A DNA stretch of 64,000 nt from Streptomyces nitrosporeus (GCF_008704555.1 NZ_CP023702.1:2108001-2172000), one strand, 5' to 3'. Counted from the first letter of the stretch, positions 37,195 through 48,201 are shown. Numbers and translations are program-made. Notes: a model not told the origin generated them from the sequence alone.

Positions 37195-38121
37195 TCAGCC
37201 CTTGGTGACGACGGAGCGGGCGAAGAAGAGGAGGTTGGCCGGCTTCTCCGCGAGGCGGCGCATGAAGTAGCCGTACCAGTCGGTGCCGTACGCCGTGTAG
37301 ACGCGCATCCGGTGGCCTTCCGCCGCGAGCCGGACGTGCTCGTCGCTGCGGATGCCGTACAGCATCTGGAACTCGTACTCGTCCAGTTTGCGCCCTGCCT
37401 GGCGGGCGAGCTCCTGGCCGATGGCGATGAGCCGGGGGTCGTGGGAACCGATCATCGGGTAGCCCTCGCCCTGCATCAGGATCCTCAGGACGCGGACGTA
37501 CGCCTTGTCGATCTCCGCCTTGTCCTGGTACGCGACGGAGGCGGGCTCCTTGTACGCACCCTTCACCAGGCGGACCCGGCTGCCCGCGGCGGCCAGCCGG
37601 CGGGCGTCCTCCTCCGTGCGGAAGAGGTAGGACTGGATCACGCAGCCGGTCTGCGGGAAGTCCTTCCGCAGTTCCTCGTGGATGGCGAACATCGAGTCCA
37701 GGGTCGTGTGGTCCTCGGCGTCCAGCGTGACCGTGGTGCCGATCTCCGCGGCGGCCTCGACGACCGGGCGGACGTTGGCGAGGGCGAGCTCGTGGCCGCC
37801 CTCCAGCGACTGGCCGAACATCGACAGCTTCACGGACATCTCGGCCCGGGTGCCCAGACCGAGTTCCTTCAGGCGGCCGATCAGCTCCAGGTAGGCGTCA
37901 CGGGCGGCGGCGGCCTGCTCCGGGGTGGTGATGTCCTCGCCCACGACGTCGAGGGTGACCTCCAGGCCCTTGCCGGCCGCGTCCTGGATGACCGGGACGA
38001 CCTGGTCGACCGTCTCCCCGGCGATGAAGCGGTCGACGACCTGCTTGGTGCCCGGCGCGGCCGAGATGAAACGACGCATCTTGTCGCTGCGTGACGCGGC
38101 GAGAATCACGGGACCCAGCAC
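37195..38121 (-). CDS. proline dehydrogenase
   Basis: This 308-residue protein starts at a GTG (38121) preceded by GGAGG. It is a stand-alone PRODH of the actinobacterial type: VTLDVVGEDITTPEQAAAAR, SVKLSMFGQSLEGGHELALA, VTLDAEDHTTLDSMF, RLVKGAYKEPASVAYQDKAE, IGSHDPRLIAIGQELA and the FAD/proline-site YEFQMLYGIR. It oxidises proline to P5C with FAD at the membrane, and the adjacent P5C dehydrogenase completes the route to glutamate. A PucR-type regulator is transcribed divergently. Confidence 0.92.
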   Translation of the reverse strand: MLGPVILAASRSDKMRRFISAAPGTKQVVDRFIAGETVDQVVPVIQDAAGKGLEVTLDVVGEDITTPEQAAAARDAYLELIGRLKELGLGTRAEMSVKLSMFGQSLEGGHELALANVRPVVEAAAEIGTTVTLDAEDHTTLDSMFAIHEELRKDFPQTGCVIQSYLFRTEEDARRLAAAGSRVRLVKGAYKEPASVAYQDKAEIDKAYVRVLRILMQGEGYPMIGSHDPRLIAIGQELARQAGRKLDEYEFQMLYGIRSDEHVRLAAEGHRMRVYTAYGTDWYGYFMRRLAEKPANLLFFARSVVTKG

Positions 38122-38161
38122 GGGGCACCTCCACGGAAGAACGAACGGCGGCCGGACCGGT

Positions 38162-38275
38162 ACAGATGATGACGGACCGGGACAGCACGGAGAACCACCG
38201 TGAAATCTAGGGAACCATCCACCGCCGTGCCATCGACACCTGTCACGCATCTGTGGCCATGGACTCATACAGATG
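38162..38275. promoter_or_regulatory. ACAGATG repeats between the proline dehydrogenase and PucR genes
   Basis: ACAGATG occurs at 38162-38168 and 38269-38275, and its complement CATCTGT at 38248-38254. The last two form an inverted repeat with a 14-base gap. They lie in the divergent promoter region and are candidate sites for the PucR-type activator. Confidence 0.45.
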
Positions 38276-38299
38276 TCTGAAGGGTGCGAGAATGGCGGG

Positions 38300-39439
38300 G
38301 TGAAGGGCGATTACCAGGAGCTGGTCGACGAGATCTCCGCACTGCTCGGAGCCCCGGCGACCCTGGAGGACCGGGATTTCGGCCTGGTCGCCTTCGGGGC
38401 CCACGACAGCGACGACGACACGGCCATGGACCCGGTGCGTACACGCTCGATCCTCACCCGGCGCTCCACCCCGGCCGTCCGGGCCTGGTTCGAGGCCTTC
38501 GGCATCACCCGGGCGACCGGACCGGTCCGCATCCCGGCGGCCCCGGAGGCCGGGGTGTTCCGGGACCGCCTCTGCCTGCCCGTACGCCATCGGGGTGTCG
38601 TCCTCGGATACGTCTGGCTGCTGGACGCGGAGCCGGGGCCCACCGGCGCGCAGCTGGCCGCGGCCATGGAGGTGGCGGCGCGGATCGGGGTGCTGCTCTT
38701 CGCCGAGACACGGGCGGGCGCGGATCTGTCCCGCGAGTTCGGCGCGGTGCTCACCACGGGGGCCGGCAGGCAGCGCGAGGCGGCGGTGGCCGCACTGGCC
38801 GAGGCGCTCGGCCCGGACGCCGACGGACTGCACACTGTGGTGTGCGTGACCCCGTGGCAGGACGAGACCCCGTCGGTGCGTACGGTGCCGTCGGCGGCGG
38901 CCCTGGCCACCGTCCCCGGGACGGGCGCCCCCTCCCTGGCGGCGCTGGTCCGGCTCCGCTCCCCCGACGCCCAGGACCCGGCCACGGCGGCGGCGGACCG
39001 GCTGCGCGCCACGGCGGGGCCGGACGCGGCCGCGGGGCTCTCCGACACCCGGCGCGGCCTGTCGGAACTGGCCCGTGCCTGGCACGAGGCCCGCTCGGCC
39101 GCCCGTGCCGCGCACGCGGAGTCCCGCTTCGGTCCGCTCGCCCGCTGGTCGGCCATCGGCCCCTACCGGCTGCTGACCGCCCTGCCCGAGGCCCCCGGCA
39201 CACCGCCGGACCCCACCGCGCGGACGCTGCTGTCCGGCTCGAACACGGAACTGGCCCGCACCGCCGAGGTGTTCCTCGACTGTGCGGGCCAGGCGGGCCG
39301 GACGGCGGCGCGGCTGGGCGTCCACCGTCAGACGCTGTACTACCGGCTCAACCGGATCGAGCAGCTCACCGGCCTCGACCTCGACGACGGCGAGGACCGG
39401 CTGCTGCTGCACATGACCCTGAAGGCGGCCCGGCTGTAG
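38300..39439 (+). CDS. PucR-family regulator of proline use
   Basis: This 379-residue protein has a GAF-like or PucR-type N-terminal sensor ([34 protein letters not shown]) and a C-terminal PucR helix-turn-helix ([20 protein letters not shown]). It is divergent from the proline dehydrogenase gene and so is probably its activator. The GTG at 38300 is chosen; an in-frame ATG at 38273 is possible but sits inside an ACAGATG repeat and lacks a ribosome site. Alternative start adds nine residues. Confidence 0.82.
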   Translation: MKGDYQELVDEISALLGAPATLEDRDFGLVAFGAHDSDDDTAMDPVRTRSILTRRSTPAVRAWFEAFGITRATGPVRIPAAPEAGVFRDRLCLPVRHRGVVLGYVWLLDAEPGPTGAQLAAAMEVAARIGVLLFAETRAGADLSREFGAVLTTGAGRQREAAVAALAEALGPDADGLHTVVCVTPWQDETPSVRTVPSAAALATVPGTGAPSLAALVRLRSPDAQDPATAAADRLRATAGPDAAAGLSDTRRGLSELARAWHEARSAARAAHAESRFGPLARWSAIGPYRLLTALPEAPGTPPDPTARTLLSGSNTELARTAEVFLDCAGQAGRTAARLGVHRQTLYYRLNRIEQLTGLDLDDGEDRLLLHMTLKAARL

Positions 39440-39474
39440 GGACGGCGCCGGGCGCGCCCGCGGGAGCGCGCGGG

Positions 39475-41067
39475 TCAGTCCGTGAGGTTGACCGAGCGGG
39501 CCGAGGCCGCGCCGATCTCCTCGGCGATCTCGTTCAGCACCGGCTGCGGGATGGTGTCGTCGACGGTCAGGACGACCAGCGCCTCACCGCCCGCGTCCTG
39601 GCGGGAGACCTGCATGCCGGCGATGTTCAGACCGGCCTCGCCGAGGATCTTGCCGACCGTGCCGACGACGCCGGGGCGGTCCTCGTAGCGCAGGACGACC
39701 ATGTGGTCGGCGAGCGCGAGGTCCACGTCGTACTCGCCGATGCCGACGATCTTCTGGAGGTGCTTGGGGCCTGCCAGCGTGCCGGAGACCGCGACCTCCT
39801 CGCCGTTCGACAGGGTGCCGCGGACGGTCACCACGTTGCGGTGCTCGGCCGACTCGGAGCTGGTGGTCAGACGGACCTCGACACCGCGCTCCTGGGCGAA
39901 GAGCGGGGCGTTGACGTAGGACACGGTCTCGTCCACGACGTCCTCGAAGACGCCCTTGAGCGCGGAGAGTTCGAGCACCTTCACGTCGTGCTGGGTGATC
40001 TCGCCGTAGACCTCGACGTCGAGGCGGGCCGCGACCTCGCCGGCCAGCGCCGTGAAGATCCGGCCCAGCTTCTCGGCGAGCGGCAGTCCGGGACGGACGT
40101 CCTCGGCGATCACGCCACCCTGGACGTTGACCGCGTCCGGGACGAGTTCACCGGCGAGCGCGAGGCGCACGGACTTGGCGACGGCGATACCGGCCTTCTC
40201 CTGGGCCTCGTCGGTGGAGGCGCCCAGGTGCGGGGTGCAGACGACCTGGTCGAACTCGAACAGCGGGGAGTCCGTGCAGGGCTCCTTGGCGTAGACGTCG
40301 AGGCCGGCGCCCGCGACGCGGCCCTCCTTGAGCGCGGAGGCCAGGGCCGTCTCGTCGACGATGCCGCCGCGTGCGGCATTGACGATGCGCACCGAGGGCT
40401 TCACCTTGTGCAGCGCCTCGTCGCCGATCAGACCGATCGTCTCGGGGGTCTTGGGGAGGTGCACCGTGATGAAGTCGGAGACCTCGAGCAGTTCGTCCAG
40501 CGTCAGCAGCTTGACGCCCATCTGCGCGGCGCGCGCGGGCTGCACGAAGGGGTCGTACGCGACGATCTTCATGCCGAAGGCGGACATGCGCTGGGCGACC
40601 AGCACGCCGATGCGGCCGAGGCCGACGACGCCCAGGGTCTTCTCGCTGAGCTCGACGCCCGTGTACTTCGAACGCTTCCACTCGCCGTTCTTCAGGGCGG
40701 TGTTGGCCTGCGGGATGTGCCGCGCGGTGGCCACCAGCAGGCCGCAGGCCAGCTCGGCGGCGGTGACGATGTTGGACGTCGGGGCGTTGACGACCATCAC
40801 ACCGGCCTTGGTGGCGGCGGAGACGTCGACGTTGTCCAGGCCGACACCGGCGCGGGCCACGACCTTCAGCCGCTTGGCCGCGGCGATGGCCTCGGCGTCC
40901 ACCTTGGTGGCGGAGCGCACCAGGATCGCGTCGACGTCGGCGATGGCCGGGAGGAGTTCGGCGCGGTCGGCGCCGTTGCAGTGCCGGATCTCGAAATCCG
41001 GGCCCAGGGCGTCGACCGTGGCGGGCGACAGCTCTTCGGCGATGAGTACGACAGGTTTCGAGCTCAC
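39475..41067 (-). CDS. serA: D-3-phosphoglycerate dehydrogenase
   Basis: A 530-residue, long-type SerA from GTG 41067 (MSSKPVVLIAEELSPATVDA). It has the NAD motif LGVVGLGRIGVLVAQRMSAF, the catalytic region IVNAARGGIVDE and CTPHLGAST, an intervening ASB domain, and a C-terminal ACT domain (MVVLRYEDRPGVVGTVGKIL) for serine feedback. It is the first step of serine synthesis. The gene follows the ilvBNC cluster in transcription order after a terminator, so it has its own promoter at about 41070-41200. Confidence 0.95.
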   Translation of the reverse strand: MSSKPVVLIAEELSPATVDALGPDFEIRHCNGADRAELLPAIADVDAILVRSATKVDAEAIAAAKRLKVVARAGVGLDNVDVSAATKAGVMVVNAPTSNIVTAAELACGLLVATARHIPQANTALKNGEWKRSKYTGVELSEKTLGVVGLGRIGVLVAQRMSAFGMKIVAYDPFVQPARAAQMGVKLLTLDELLEVSDFITVHLPKTPETIGLIGDEALHKVKPSVRIVNAARGGIVDETALASALKEGRVAGAGLDVYAKEPCTDSPLFEFDQVVCTPHLGASTDEAQEKAGIAVAKSVRLALAGELVPDAVNVQGGVIAEDVRPGLPLAEKLGRIFTALAGEVAARLDVEVYGEITQHDVKVLELSALKGVFEDVVDETVSYVNAPLFAQERGVEVRLTTSSESAEHRNVVTVRGTLSNGEEVAVSGTLAGPKHLQKIVGIGEYDVDLALADHMVVLRYEDRPGVVGTVGKILGEAGLNIAGMQVSRQDAGGEALVVLTVDDTIPQPVLNEIAEEIGAASARSVNLTD

Positions 41068-41315
41068 GTGTGTCCTCACAAGTCCAGTGCGGACGGCCGT
41101 CCCGACGGCCGCAGGCGGTGGAGGGGCTAGCCGCGTGGAAGACGCACGACACTGTGGGCCCTGACGCGTGTATGTGTTGAGCAGTGTAGCCATGCGGCCG
41201 GGTCAGGTCGGTGCCCCGGGGCGAGGATCACCCGCACGGGGTGAGCGGTATGTACAGGCGTACGGCGCCGGTCCCCCGCCCCGTCCCTCCCGCAGTGACA
41301 CGGGCGGGCGGCCGC

Positions 41316-41347
41316 CCGGGGGCGGACCCGTGCGGGCCCGCCCCCGG
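41316..41347 (-). terminator. terminator hairpin after ilvC
   Basis: CCGGGGGCGG (41316-41325) and CCGCCCCCGG (41338-41347) pair perfectly around a 12-base loop that can pair internally (CCCG/CGGG). It begins eight bases after the ilvC stop. Confidence 0.75.
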
Positions 41348-41354
41348 TGGGGGA

Positions 41355-42467
<1,113 letters not shown>

Positions 42468-42995
42468 TCACGCCGTCCGGTCGAGGGCGCGCAGGGACCG
42501 GTCGGTGATCGAGCGCGCGCCGCGCCCTATGGCGATGGTGCCGGACTGGACGAGCTCCTTGATGCCGAAGGGTTCGAGCATCTTGAGCATGGCCTCCAGC
42601 TTGTCGGCGCCCCCGGTCGCCTCGATCGTGACGGCCTCCGGGGAGACGTCCACGGTCTTGGCGCGGAACAGCTGGACGATCTCGACGATCTGGGAGCGGG
42701 TCTCGTTGTCCGCGCGGACCTTCACCAGGACGAGCTCCCGCTGGATCGCGGCGGACGGCTCGAGTTCGACGATCTTCAGGACGTTGACCAGCTTGTTGAG
42801 CTGCTTGGTCACCTGCTCCAGGGGCAGGCCCTCGACATTCACGACGATGGTGATGCGGGAGATGTCGGGGTGTTCGGTGGTGCCGACGGCGAGGGAGTCG
42901 ATGTTGAATCCGCGCCGGGAGAACAGGGCCGTGATCCGGGCGAGGACACCCGGCTTGTTCTCGACCAGGACGGAGAGCGTGTGCTTGGTGGACAT
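42468..42995 (-). CDS. ilvN: acetolactate synthase small (regulatory) subunit
   Basis: A 175-residue protein from ATG 42995 (MSTKHTLSVLVENKPGVLAR). An N-terminal ACT domain (VLARITALFSRRGFNIDSLA, HPDISRITIVV) binds valine for feedback control, and a C-terminal ALS_ss_C domain follows (SQIVEIVQLFRAKTVDVSPE). It activates the IlvB catalytic subunit encoded 22 bases upstream. The alternative upstream start overlaps the ilvB end and is not needed. Also called ilvH in some species. Confidence 0.95.
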   Translation of the reverse strand: MSTKHTLSVLVENKPGVLARITALFSRRGFNIDSLAVGTTEHPDISRITIVVNVEGLPLEQVTKQLNKLVNVLKIVELEPSAAIQRELVLVKVRADNETRSQIVEIVQLFRAKTVDVSPEAVTIEATGGADKLEAMLKMLEPFGIKELVQSGTIAIGRGARSITDRSLRALDRTA

Positions 42996-43017
42996 GGAGT
43001 CGGTCTCTCTCTGTCTC

Positions 43018-44874
43018 TCAGTCGTCTTCGTTGTCGCCGAAGTCGGGGCGGACACCGCGGGCCGCCATGACCTCGTCGTTGGAGGTGCCGGCGGCGACCA
43101 TCGGCCAGACCATGGCGTCCTCGTGGACGATGAAGTCGATGACGACGGGGCGGTCGTTGACCGAGTTGGCCTCGGCGATGACCTTGTCCAGGTCGGCCGG
43201 GTCCTCGCAGCGGATGGCGTAGCAGCCCATGGCCTCGGACAGCTTGACGAAGTCCGGGACCCGGGTGCCCTTGGCGGGGGTGCCGTCCGCGTCCGCGCCG
43301 GAGTGCAGCACGGTGTTGGAGTAGCGCTGGTTGTAGAAGAGGGTCTGCCACTGGCGGACCATCCCGAGCGCGCCGTTGTTGATGACGGCGACCTTGATCG
43401 GGATGTTGTTCAGGGCGCAGGTGGTGAGTTCCTGGTTGGTCATCTGGAAGCAGCCGTCGCCGTCGACCGCCCAGACCGTGCGGTCGGGCATGCCGGCCTT
43501 GGCGCCCATCGCGGCCGGGACCGCGTAGCCCATCGTCCCGGCGCCGCCGGAGTTCAGCCAGGTGGCGGGCTGCTCGAACTGGATGAAGTGCGAGGCCCAC
43601 ATCTGGTGCTGGCCGACGCCCGCCGTGAAGATCGTCCCTTCGGGGGCGAGCCGGCCGATGCGCTCGATGACCTGCTGCGGGGAGAGGCTGCCGTCCTCGG
43701 GCAGGTCGTAACCGAGCGGGTAGGTCTCGCGCCAGCGGTTGAGGTCCTTCCACCAGGCGGTGTAGTCCCCGGTGTGGCCCTCGGTGTGCTCGGCCTGGAC
43801 GGCCTGGACGAGGTCGGCGATGACTTCGCGGGCGTCACCGACGATCGGGACGTCCGCGGCGCGGTTCTTGCCGATCTCGGCCGGGTCGATGTCGGCGTGG
43901 ACGATCTTGGCGTACGGGGCGAAGCTGTCCAGCTTGCCGGTGACCCGGTCGTCGAACCTGGCCCCGAGCGCGACGATCAGGTCGGCCTTCTGCAGCGCGG
44001 TGACGGCGGTGACCGAGCCGTGCATGCCGGGCATTCCCACGTGCAGCGGGTGGCTGTCGGGGAAGGAGCCGAGCGCCATCAGCGTGGTGGTGACGGGCGC
44101 TCCGGTGAGCTCCGCCAGGACCTTCAGCTCGGCGGTGGCGCCGGCCTTGAGGACGCCGCCTCCGACGTACAGCACCGGGCGCTGGGCCTGGGTGATGAGC
44201 TTGGCGGCCTCGCGGATCTGCTTGGCGTGCGGCTTGGTGACCGGGCGGTAGCCGGGCAGGTCCATCACCGGGGGCCAGCTGAAGGTGGTCTTCGCCTGGA
44301 GCGCGTCCTTGGCGATGTCCACGAGGACCGGTCCGGGGCGGCCGGTGGAGGCGATGTGGAAGGCCTCCGCGATGGTGTGCGGGATGTCCTCGGCGCGGGT
44401 GACCAGGAAGTTGTGCTTGGTGATCGGCATGGTGATGCCGCAGATGTCGGCTTCCTGGAAGGCGTCCGTGCCGATGGCGGAGGAGGCCACCTGGCCGGTG
44501 ATCGCGACCATCGGGACGGAGTCCATCGCCGCGTCGGCGATCGGGGTCACCAGGTTGGTGGCGCCGGGCCCCGAGGTGACCATGCAGACCCCGACCCTGC
44601 CGGTGGCCTGCGCGTAACCGGTGGCCGCGTGGCCGGCTCCCTGCTCGTGGCGGACCAGGATGTGACGGACCCGGGTGGAGTCCATCAGCGGGTCGTACGC
44701 CGGCAGGATGCAGCCGCCCGGGAGGCCGAATACGGTGTCGGCCCCGACTTCCTCGAGAGAACGGATGAGGGACTGCGCGCCCGTGAGGTACTCGACGGAG
44801 GCGGAGGACTGTCCGCCGTTACGGGCCCGCGGCTGCGGGTGCTGGGCCCCGGTGGCCTGCTCGGTCATCGGCAT
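43018..44874 (-). CDS. ilvB: acetolactate synthase large (catalytic) subunit
   Basis: This 618-residue thiamine-diphosphate enzyme has [15 protein letters not shown], the cofactor-activating Glu77 in [19 protein letters not shown], a central FAD-binding domain, and the C-terminal ThDP motif [20 protein letters not shown]. It condenses two pyruvates, or pyruvate plus 2-oxobutyrate, in the first common step of Val/Leu/Ile synthesis. The start is ATG 44874, or ATG 44868 two codons on. A leader peptide and attenuator precede it. Confidence 0.96.
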   Translation of the reverse strand: MPMTEQATGAQHPQPRARNGGQSSASVEYLTGAQSLIRSLEEVGADTVFGLPGGCILPAYDPLMDSTRVRHILVRHEQGAGHAATGYAQATGRVGVCMVTSGPGATNLVTPIADAAMDSVPMVAITGQVASSAIGTDAFQEADICGITMPITKHNFLVTRAEDIPHTIAEAFHIASTGRPGPVLVDIAKDALQAKTTFSWPPVMDLPGYRPVTKPHAKQIREAAKLITQAQRPVLYVGGGVLKAGATAELKVLAELTGAPVTTTLMALGSFPDSHPLHVGMPGMHGSVTAVTALQKADLIVALGARFDDRVTGKLDSFAPYAKIVHADIDPAEIGKNRAADVPIVGDAREVIADLVQAVQAEHTEGHTGDYTAWWKDLNRWRETYPLGYDLPEDGSLSPQQVIERIGRLAPEGTIFTAGVGQHQMWASHFIQFEQPATWLNSGGAGTMGYAVPAAMGAKAGMPDRTVWAVDGDGCFQMTNQELTTCALNNIPIKVAVINNGALGMVRQWQTLFYNQRYSNTVLHSGADADGTPAKGTRVPDFVKLSEAMGCYAIRCEDPADLDKVIAEANSVNDRPVVIDFIVHEDAMVWPMVAAGTSNDEVMAARGVRPDFGDNEDD

Positions 44875-44937
44875 TCTCTTCTCGAAGCTGGGGTTTATGC
44901 GGGGTGTTTGCGGTGTTTTGAGTGGTACCGGTGCAAC

Positions 44938-44971
44938 AAAAAACCCCTCGTGCCGTGAGGCAAGCGAGGGG
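44938..44971 (-). terminator. ilvB attenuator terminator
   Basis: On the minus strand CCCCTCG pairs with CGAGGGG around a loop that can form a smaller GCC/GGC stem, followed by six T. It lies 64 bases before the ilvB start and 45 bases after the leader-peptide stop, which is the arrangement of translation-controlled attenuation. Confidence 0.85.
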
Positions 44972-45015
44972 AGCGCGCCGGTGCGGTCCGCAGGATGTCC
45001 ATGAGTGGTCCTGCT

Positions 45016-45057
45016 TCAGCCGACGCGCTTTCCAAGTACGAGAATTCGGGTGCGCAT
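45016..45057 (-). CDS. ilvL: ilvB leader peptide
   Basis: A 13-codon frame, MRTRILVLGKRVG, ends in TGA. It contains the run Ile-Leu-Val-Leu plus a later Val, so all three branched-chain residues, written with codons rare in this genome (ATT, GTA, CTT). Starvation for charged tRNAs would stall the ribosome here and favour read-through of the attenuator at 44938-44971. The near-identical peptide is known before ilvB in other actinomycetes (from memory). Confidence 0.85.
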   Translation of the reverse strand: MRTRILVLGKRVG

Positions 45058-45090
45058 GGCAATGACCCTCTCTCCGGGGCGCCCCGGGTG

Positions 45091-47916
45091 TCAAGTGGGT
45101 GGGACGGGAGTCTCATCATGTGAACGGCTCTGGAGCGGGATCCAGCCGGTCGCCGGCACGGGCCGGGCGAGCTGTCCGGCGCCGGACAGGGGGAACCTAC
45201 CCCGGTCCAGGACCCTCCGCAGCCGGTATTCGTCGACCGGTCCCGAGAAGGCCGCGCCCTGCCCGTGCGTGCACCCCATGGCACGCAGGGCCCGTACCTG
45301 GTCCGCCCCGTCGACCCCGTCGGCCACGGACTGCATGCCCAGGTCGCAGGCGATGCGCAGCAGCCCGCCCGTGATCTTGTGCAGCCGCGCGGACTCCACG
45401 ACCCCCTCCACCAGATCGCGGTCCAGTCTGAGTACGTCGACGGGCAGCCGGCGCAGGGCGTTGACCGCCGCGTATCCGTTGCCGAAGCCGTCGAGTGCGA
45501 TGCGCACGCCGAGCCTCCGCAGGGCGACCAGCCGTCTCTCCAGGTCGTCCAGGCCGGCCAGCCGCTCGTTGACGGCCACTTCGAGCACCAGGGCGCCCGA
45601 GGGCAGCCCGTGCCGGGTGAGCAGCGCCTCGACCGAACCGAAGGGCAGGGTGCGGTCCAGGAGCCGGCTCGCCGACACCCGCACGGCGACCGGGACCGGG
45701 TGGCCCGCCCTGGCCCGGTCCGCGGCCCGTTCGACGGCTTCCTCCAGCAGCCAGCCGCCGAGTTCGGCGGCCCGGCCGCTGTCCCCGGACACCCGGAGGA
45801 ACTCGGCGGGGGTGAACAGGAGGCCCTGGGCGGACCGCCAGCGGGCCTGGGCGGTGACGGCCGCGACCGTGCCGGTGGCCAGATGGACGACGGGCTGGTG
45901 CAGCAGGGCGAACTCGCCCTCGCGCAGGGCGGTGCGCAGCCGCGCCGCCAGCTCGGTGCGGCGGACGACCTCGGCCTGCATCTGGGGGGCGTACAGCTCG
46001 ACCCGGTCCTTGCCGCCCGCCTTGGCGCGGTACATCGCCAGGTCGGCGTTGCGCATGAGGTCCTTGGGGGTGATGCCGGGCTCGGCGAAGGCGACCCCGA
46101 TGGAGGCGGCGACCCGCACCTCTCCGTCGCCGATGCGGTAGGGCTGGGACAGGGTGAGGCGCAGCCGCTCGGCGATCTCGTGGACCTGGTACTCCCTGGC
46201 GTCCTGGTCGCGGGTGCCGTCGCCGGTGATGAGCGCGGCGAACTCGTCGCCGCCCAGGCGCGCGGCGGTGTCCCCGGCGCGTACGGATTCCTGGAGGCGG
46301 CGGGCGGCCTGGACGAGGAGTTCGTCGCCCGCCTGGTGGCCGAGGCGGTCGTTGACCGCCTTGAAGCCGTCGAGGTCGATGAAGAGCACGGCGTTGCCCG
46401 GGTCCCCGGAGCGCCGGCCGCCCAGCGCCTGGCTGACCCGGGCGGTGAACAGGGCACGGTTGGGCAGGCCGGTGAGCGGGTCGTGCTCGGCGTTGTGGCG
46501 CAGCTGCTCCTGCAGCCGGACGCGTTCGGACACGTCCCGGCTGTTGAGGAGCAGGCCGCCTTGGTGGCGGTTGACGGTGGACTCGACGTGCAGCCAGTCG
46601 CCGGTGCCGGACCGGAAGCGGCACTCGATCCGGGTGGTGGGCTCCTCACCGGCCGGGACGGCGAGGAATCTGCGCACCTCGTGGAGGACCGGGCCCAGGT
46701 CCTCGGGGTGGACGATCGAGGCGAGTTCCGTGCCGACGAGGTCCTCGGCGTCGCGGTCGTAGACGCCGGCGGCGGCCGGGCTGACGTATCTCAGCACTCC
46801 GGTGGTGTCGGCGATCATGATGACGTCGCTGGATCCCTGGACCAGGGAGCGGAAGTGGTTCTCCTTCTGGGCGAGTTCCTGGGTGAGCCCGATGTTGTCC
46901 AGGAGCATGATCGCCTGCCGGACGACCAGGGCGAGCACGACGGCGCACCCCGTGACGACCACGACACGGTCGGGGCGGCGGCCCTCCACCACGCTGTACA
47001 GGATGCCCAGGGTGCAGACGGCCGCGGCCAGGTACGGGGCGAGGGCGGCCAGGGAGCCCGCGATCGGGCGGCTGGCGCCCCACGGTCCCCGGCCCGCCCT
47101 GGCGGGGGGCCGCTGTCCCCGGCTCGCCCCCCAGGGGGCGTACGCGAGGATCAGCGAGCCCGCGAACCAGCCCGCGTCCAGCAACTGCCCGGAGTGGTAG
47201 GACGAACGCAGCAGCGGCGAGGTGAACAGCGCGTCGCAGACCACGGTCAGGGCGAGTCCGGCGATGGCGGTGTTGACCGCCGAGCGGTTCACGCCGGCCC
47301 TGCGGAAGTGCAGGGCCAGCACCATGGAGACCAGCACGATGTCCAGCAGCGGGTAGGCCAGGGCGAGCGCGGCCCTGGCGACGCTGGGCCCGCCCCCGTT
47401 GGCCAGATGGGTGGTCTGGGCGAGCGCGAGGCTCCAGGAGAGTGTCAGCAACGAGCCGCCGATGAGCCAGGAGTCGAGCGCCAGGCAGACCCAGCCGGCT
47501 CTGTTCACGGGTCTCTTGGCGAGCACGAGCAGTCCGACGATGGCGGGCGGCGCGAAGCAGAGGAAGAAGAGGTCGGCCAGGGAGGGCGAGGGGACGTCGC
47601 GGTCGAGCACCACCTCGTACCACCCCCAGACCGCGTTGCCGCCGGCCGCCATCGCGGAGGAGAGCGAGAACAGCAGCCAGGCCGGCCGTAAACGGCTGTC
47701 GCTCCTGCGGGAGTAGACGAAGCAGGAGACCGCGGCGAGGGACGCCGCGAAGCTGAGGCCGAAGTCGCCCATGAACAGCGCGAGTCCGGCCGACCCCCAG
47801 CCCAGGGCCGCGCCCACCGCGTATCCGGCGCAGACCCCGGCGAGGAGGAGCTGGGAGGGCAGGCCCGACGCGCGGCCGGCCACCGGCCGGCAGAGCAGGG
47901 CCGCGAGGCCGCTCAC
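45091..47916 (-). CDS. membrane PAS-GGDEF-EAL c-di-GMP protein with degenerate EAL
   Basis: This 941-residue protein from GTG 47916 has about ten N-terminal transmembrane segments (20-335), a PAS domain (about 350-460), GGDEF (470-640) and EAL (655-905). The GGDEF site is intact (G555-F559 in ARLGGDEFA) and an RxxD inhibitory site precedes it (R546-D549). The EAL domain has lost key residues: EAL is TAQ (688-690), the usual DDFG is DGFG, LKID is LRLD and AEGVE is ADGVD. It should make c-di-GMP but not degrade it. Its place beside ilvB matches S. coelicolor SCO5511 (CdgF) as I recall. Confidence 0.85.
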   Translation of the reverse strand: MSGLAALLCRPVAGRASGLPSQLLLAGVCAGYAVGAALGWGSAGLALFMGDFGLSFAASLAAVSCFVYSRRSDSRLRPAWLLFSLSSAMAAGGNAVWGWYEVVLDRDVPSPSLADLFFLCFAPPAIVGLLVLAKRPVNRAGWVCLALDSWLIGGSLLTLSWSLALAQTTHLANGGGPSVARAALALAYPLLDIVLVSMVLALHFRRAGVNRSAVNTAIAGLALTVVCDALFTSPLLRSSYHSGQLLDAGWFAGSLILAYAPWGASRGQRPPARAGRGPWGASRPIAGSLAALAPYLAAAVCTLGILYSVVEGRRPDRVVVVTGCAVVLALVVRQAIMLLDNIGLTQELAQKENHFRSLVQGSSDVIMIADTTGVLRYVSPAAAGVYDRDAEDLVGTELASIVHPEDLGPVLHEVRRFLAVPAGEEPTTRIECRFRSGTGDWLHVESTVNRHQGGLLLNSRDVSERVRLQEQLRHNAEHDPLTGLPNRALFTARVSQALGGRRSGDPGNAVLFIDLDGFKAVNDRLGHQAGDELLVQAARRLQESVRAGDTAARLGGDEFAALITGDGTRDQDAREYQVHEIAERLRLTLSQPYRIGDGEVRVAASIGVAFAEPGITPKDLMRNADLAMYRAKAGGKDRVELYAPQMQAEVVRRTELAARLRTALREGEFALLHQPVVHLATGTVAAVTAQARWRSAQGLLFTPAEFLRVSGDSGRAAELGGWLLEEAVERAADRARAGHPVPVAVRVSASRLLDRTLPFGSVEALLTRHGLPSGALVLEVAVNERLAGLDDLERRLVALRRLGVRIALDGFGNGYAAVNALRRLPVDVLRLDRDLVEGVVESARLHKITGGLLRIACDLGMQSVADGVDGADQVRALRAMGCTHGQGAAFSGPVDEYRLRRVLDRGRFPLSGAGQLARPVPATGWIPLQSRSHDETPVPPT

Positions 47917-48114
47917 CGGATGACTCCCGGACCCCGGGCCGTCCCCCGGGCCGGCAGGGGCGCCTCCGGCGCCGTCGACCGCCTCCGCCGCCCGTACCGC
48001 AGCGTCGGATCACCTCTCCACTGGCCGTGCATCGCCCGTCGCCCCCTCGCGTTCAGCTTCTGCCCGGCGCCGTCCCTTCCACGGCAGCCCCTTGTGGACG
48101 ATACACCAGAACGG

Positions 48115-48127
48115 TCACACAGGGCCA
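48115..48127. promoter_or_regulatory. BldD-box-like site upstream of the GGDEF gene
   Basis: TCACACAGGGCCA fits the BldD consensus TNACNCWGNGTNA at 8 of 9 fixed positions (C for T at the eleventh). It is about 200 bases before the GGDEF-EAL start. BldD, itself c-di-GMP-controlled, represses several cdg genes in Streptomyces. Confidence 0.35.
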
Positions 48128-48201
48128 TAATCTCTCTACGCTCCGTCACCACGCACGGTGCCGGCCGCTCCGGAGCGCGTACGGGCTGTTCCGGGGCGTG
48201 T

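Noticed and set aside
41068..41315. Riboswitch or leader before serA
   Set aside because: Apart from the ilvC terminator, no conserved fold, leader peptide or T-tract hairpin could be recognised.
47913..48152. 79-codon minus-strand frame before the GGDEF-EAL gene
   Set aside because: No ribosome site or family resemblance, and it runs through the likely promoter of the GGDEF-EAL gene.
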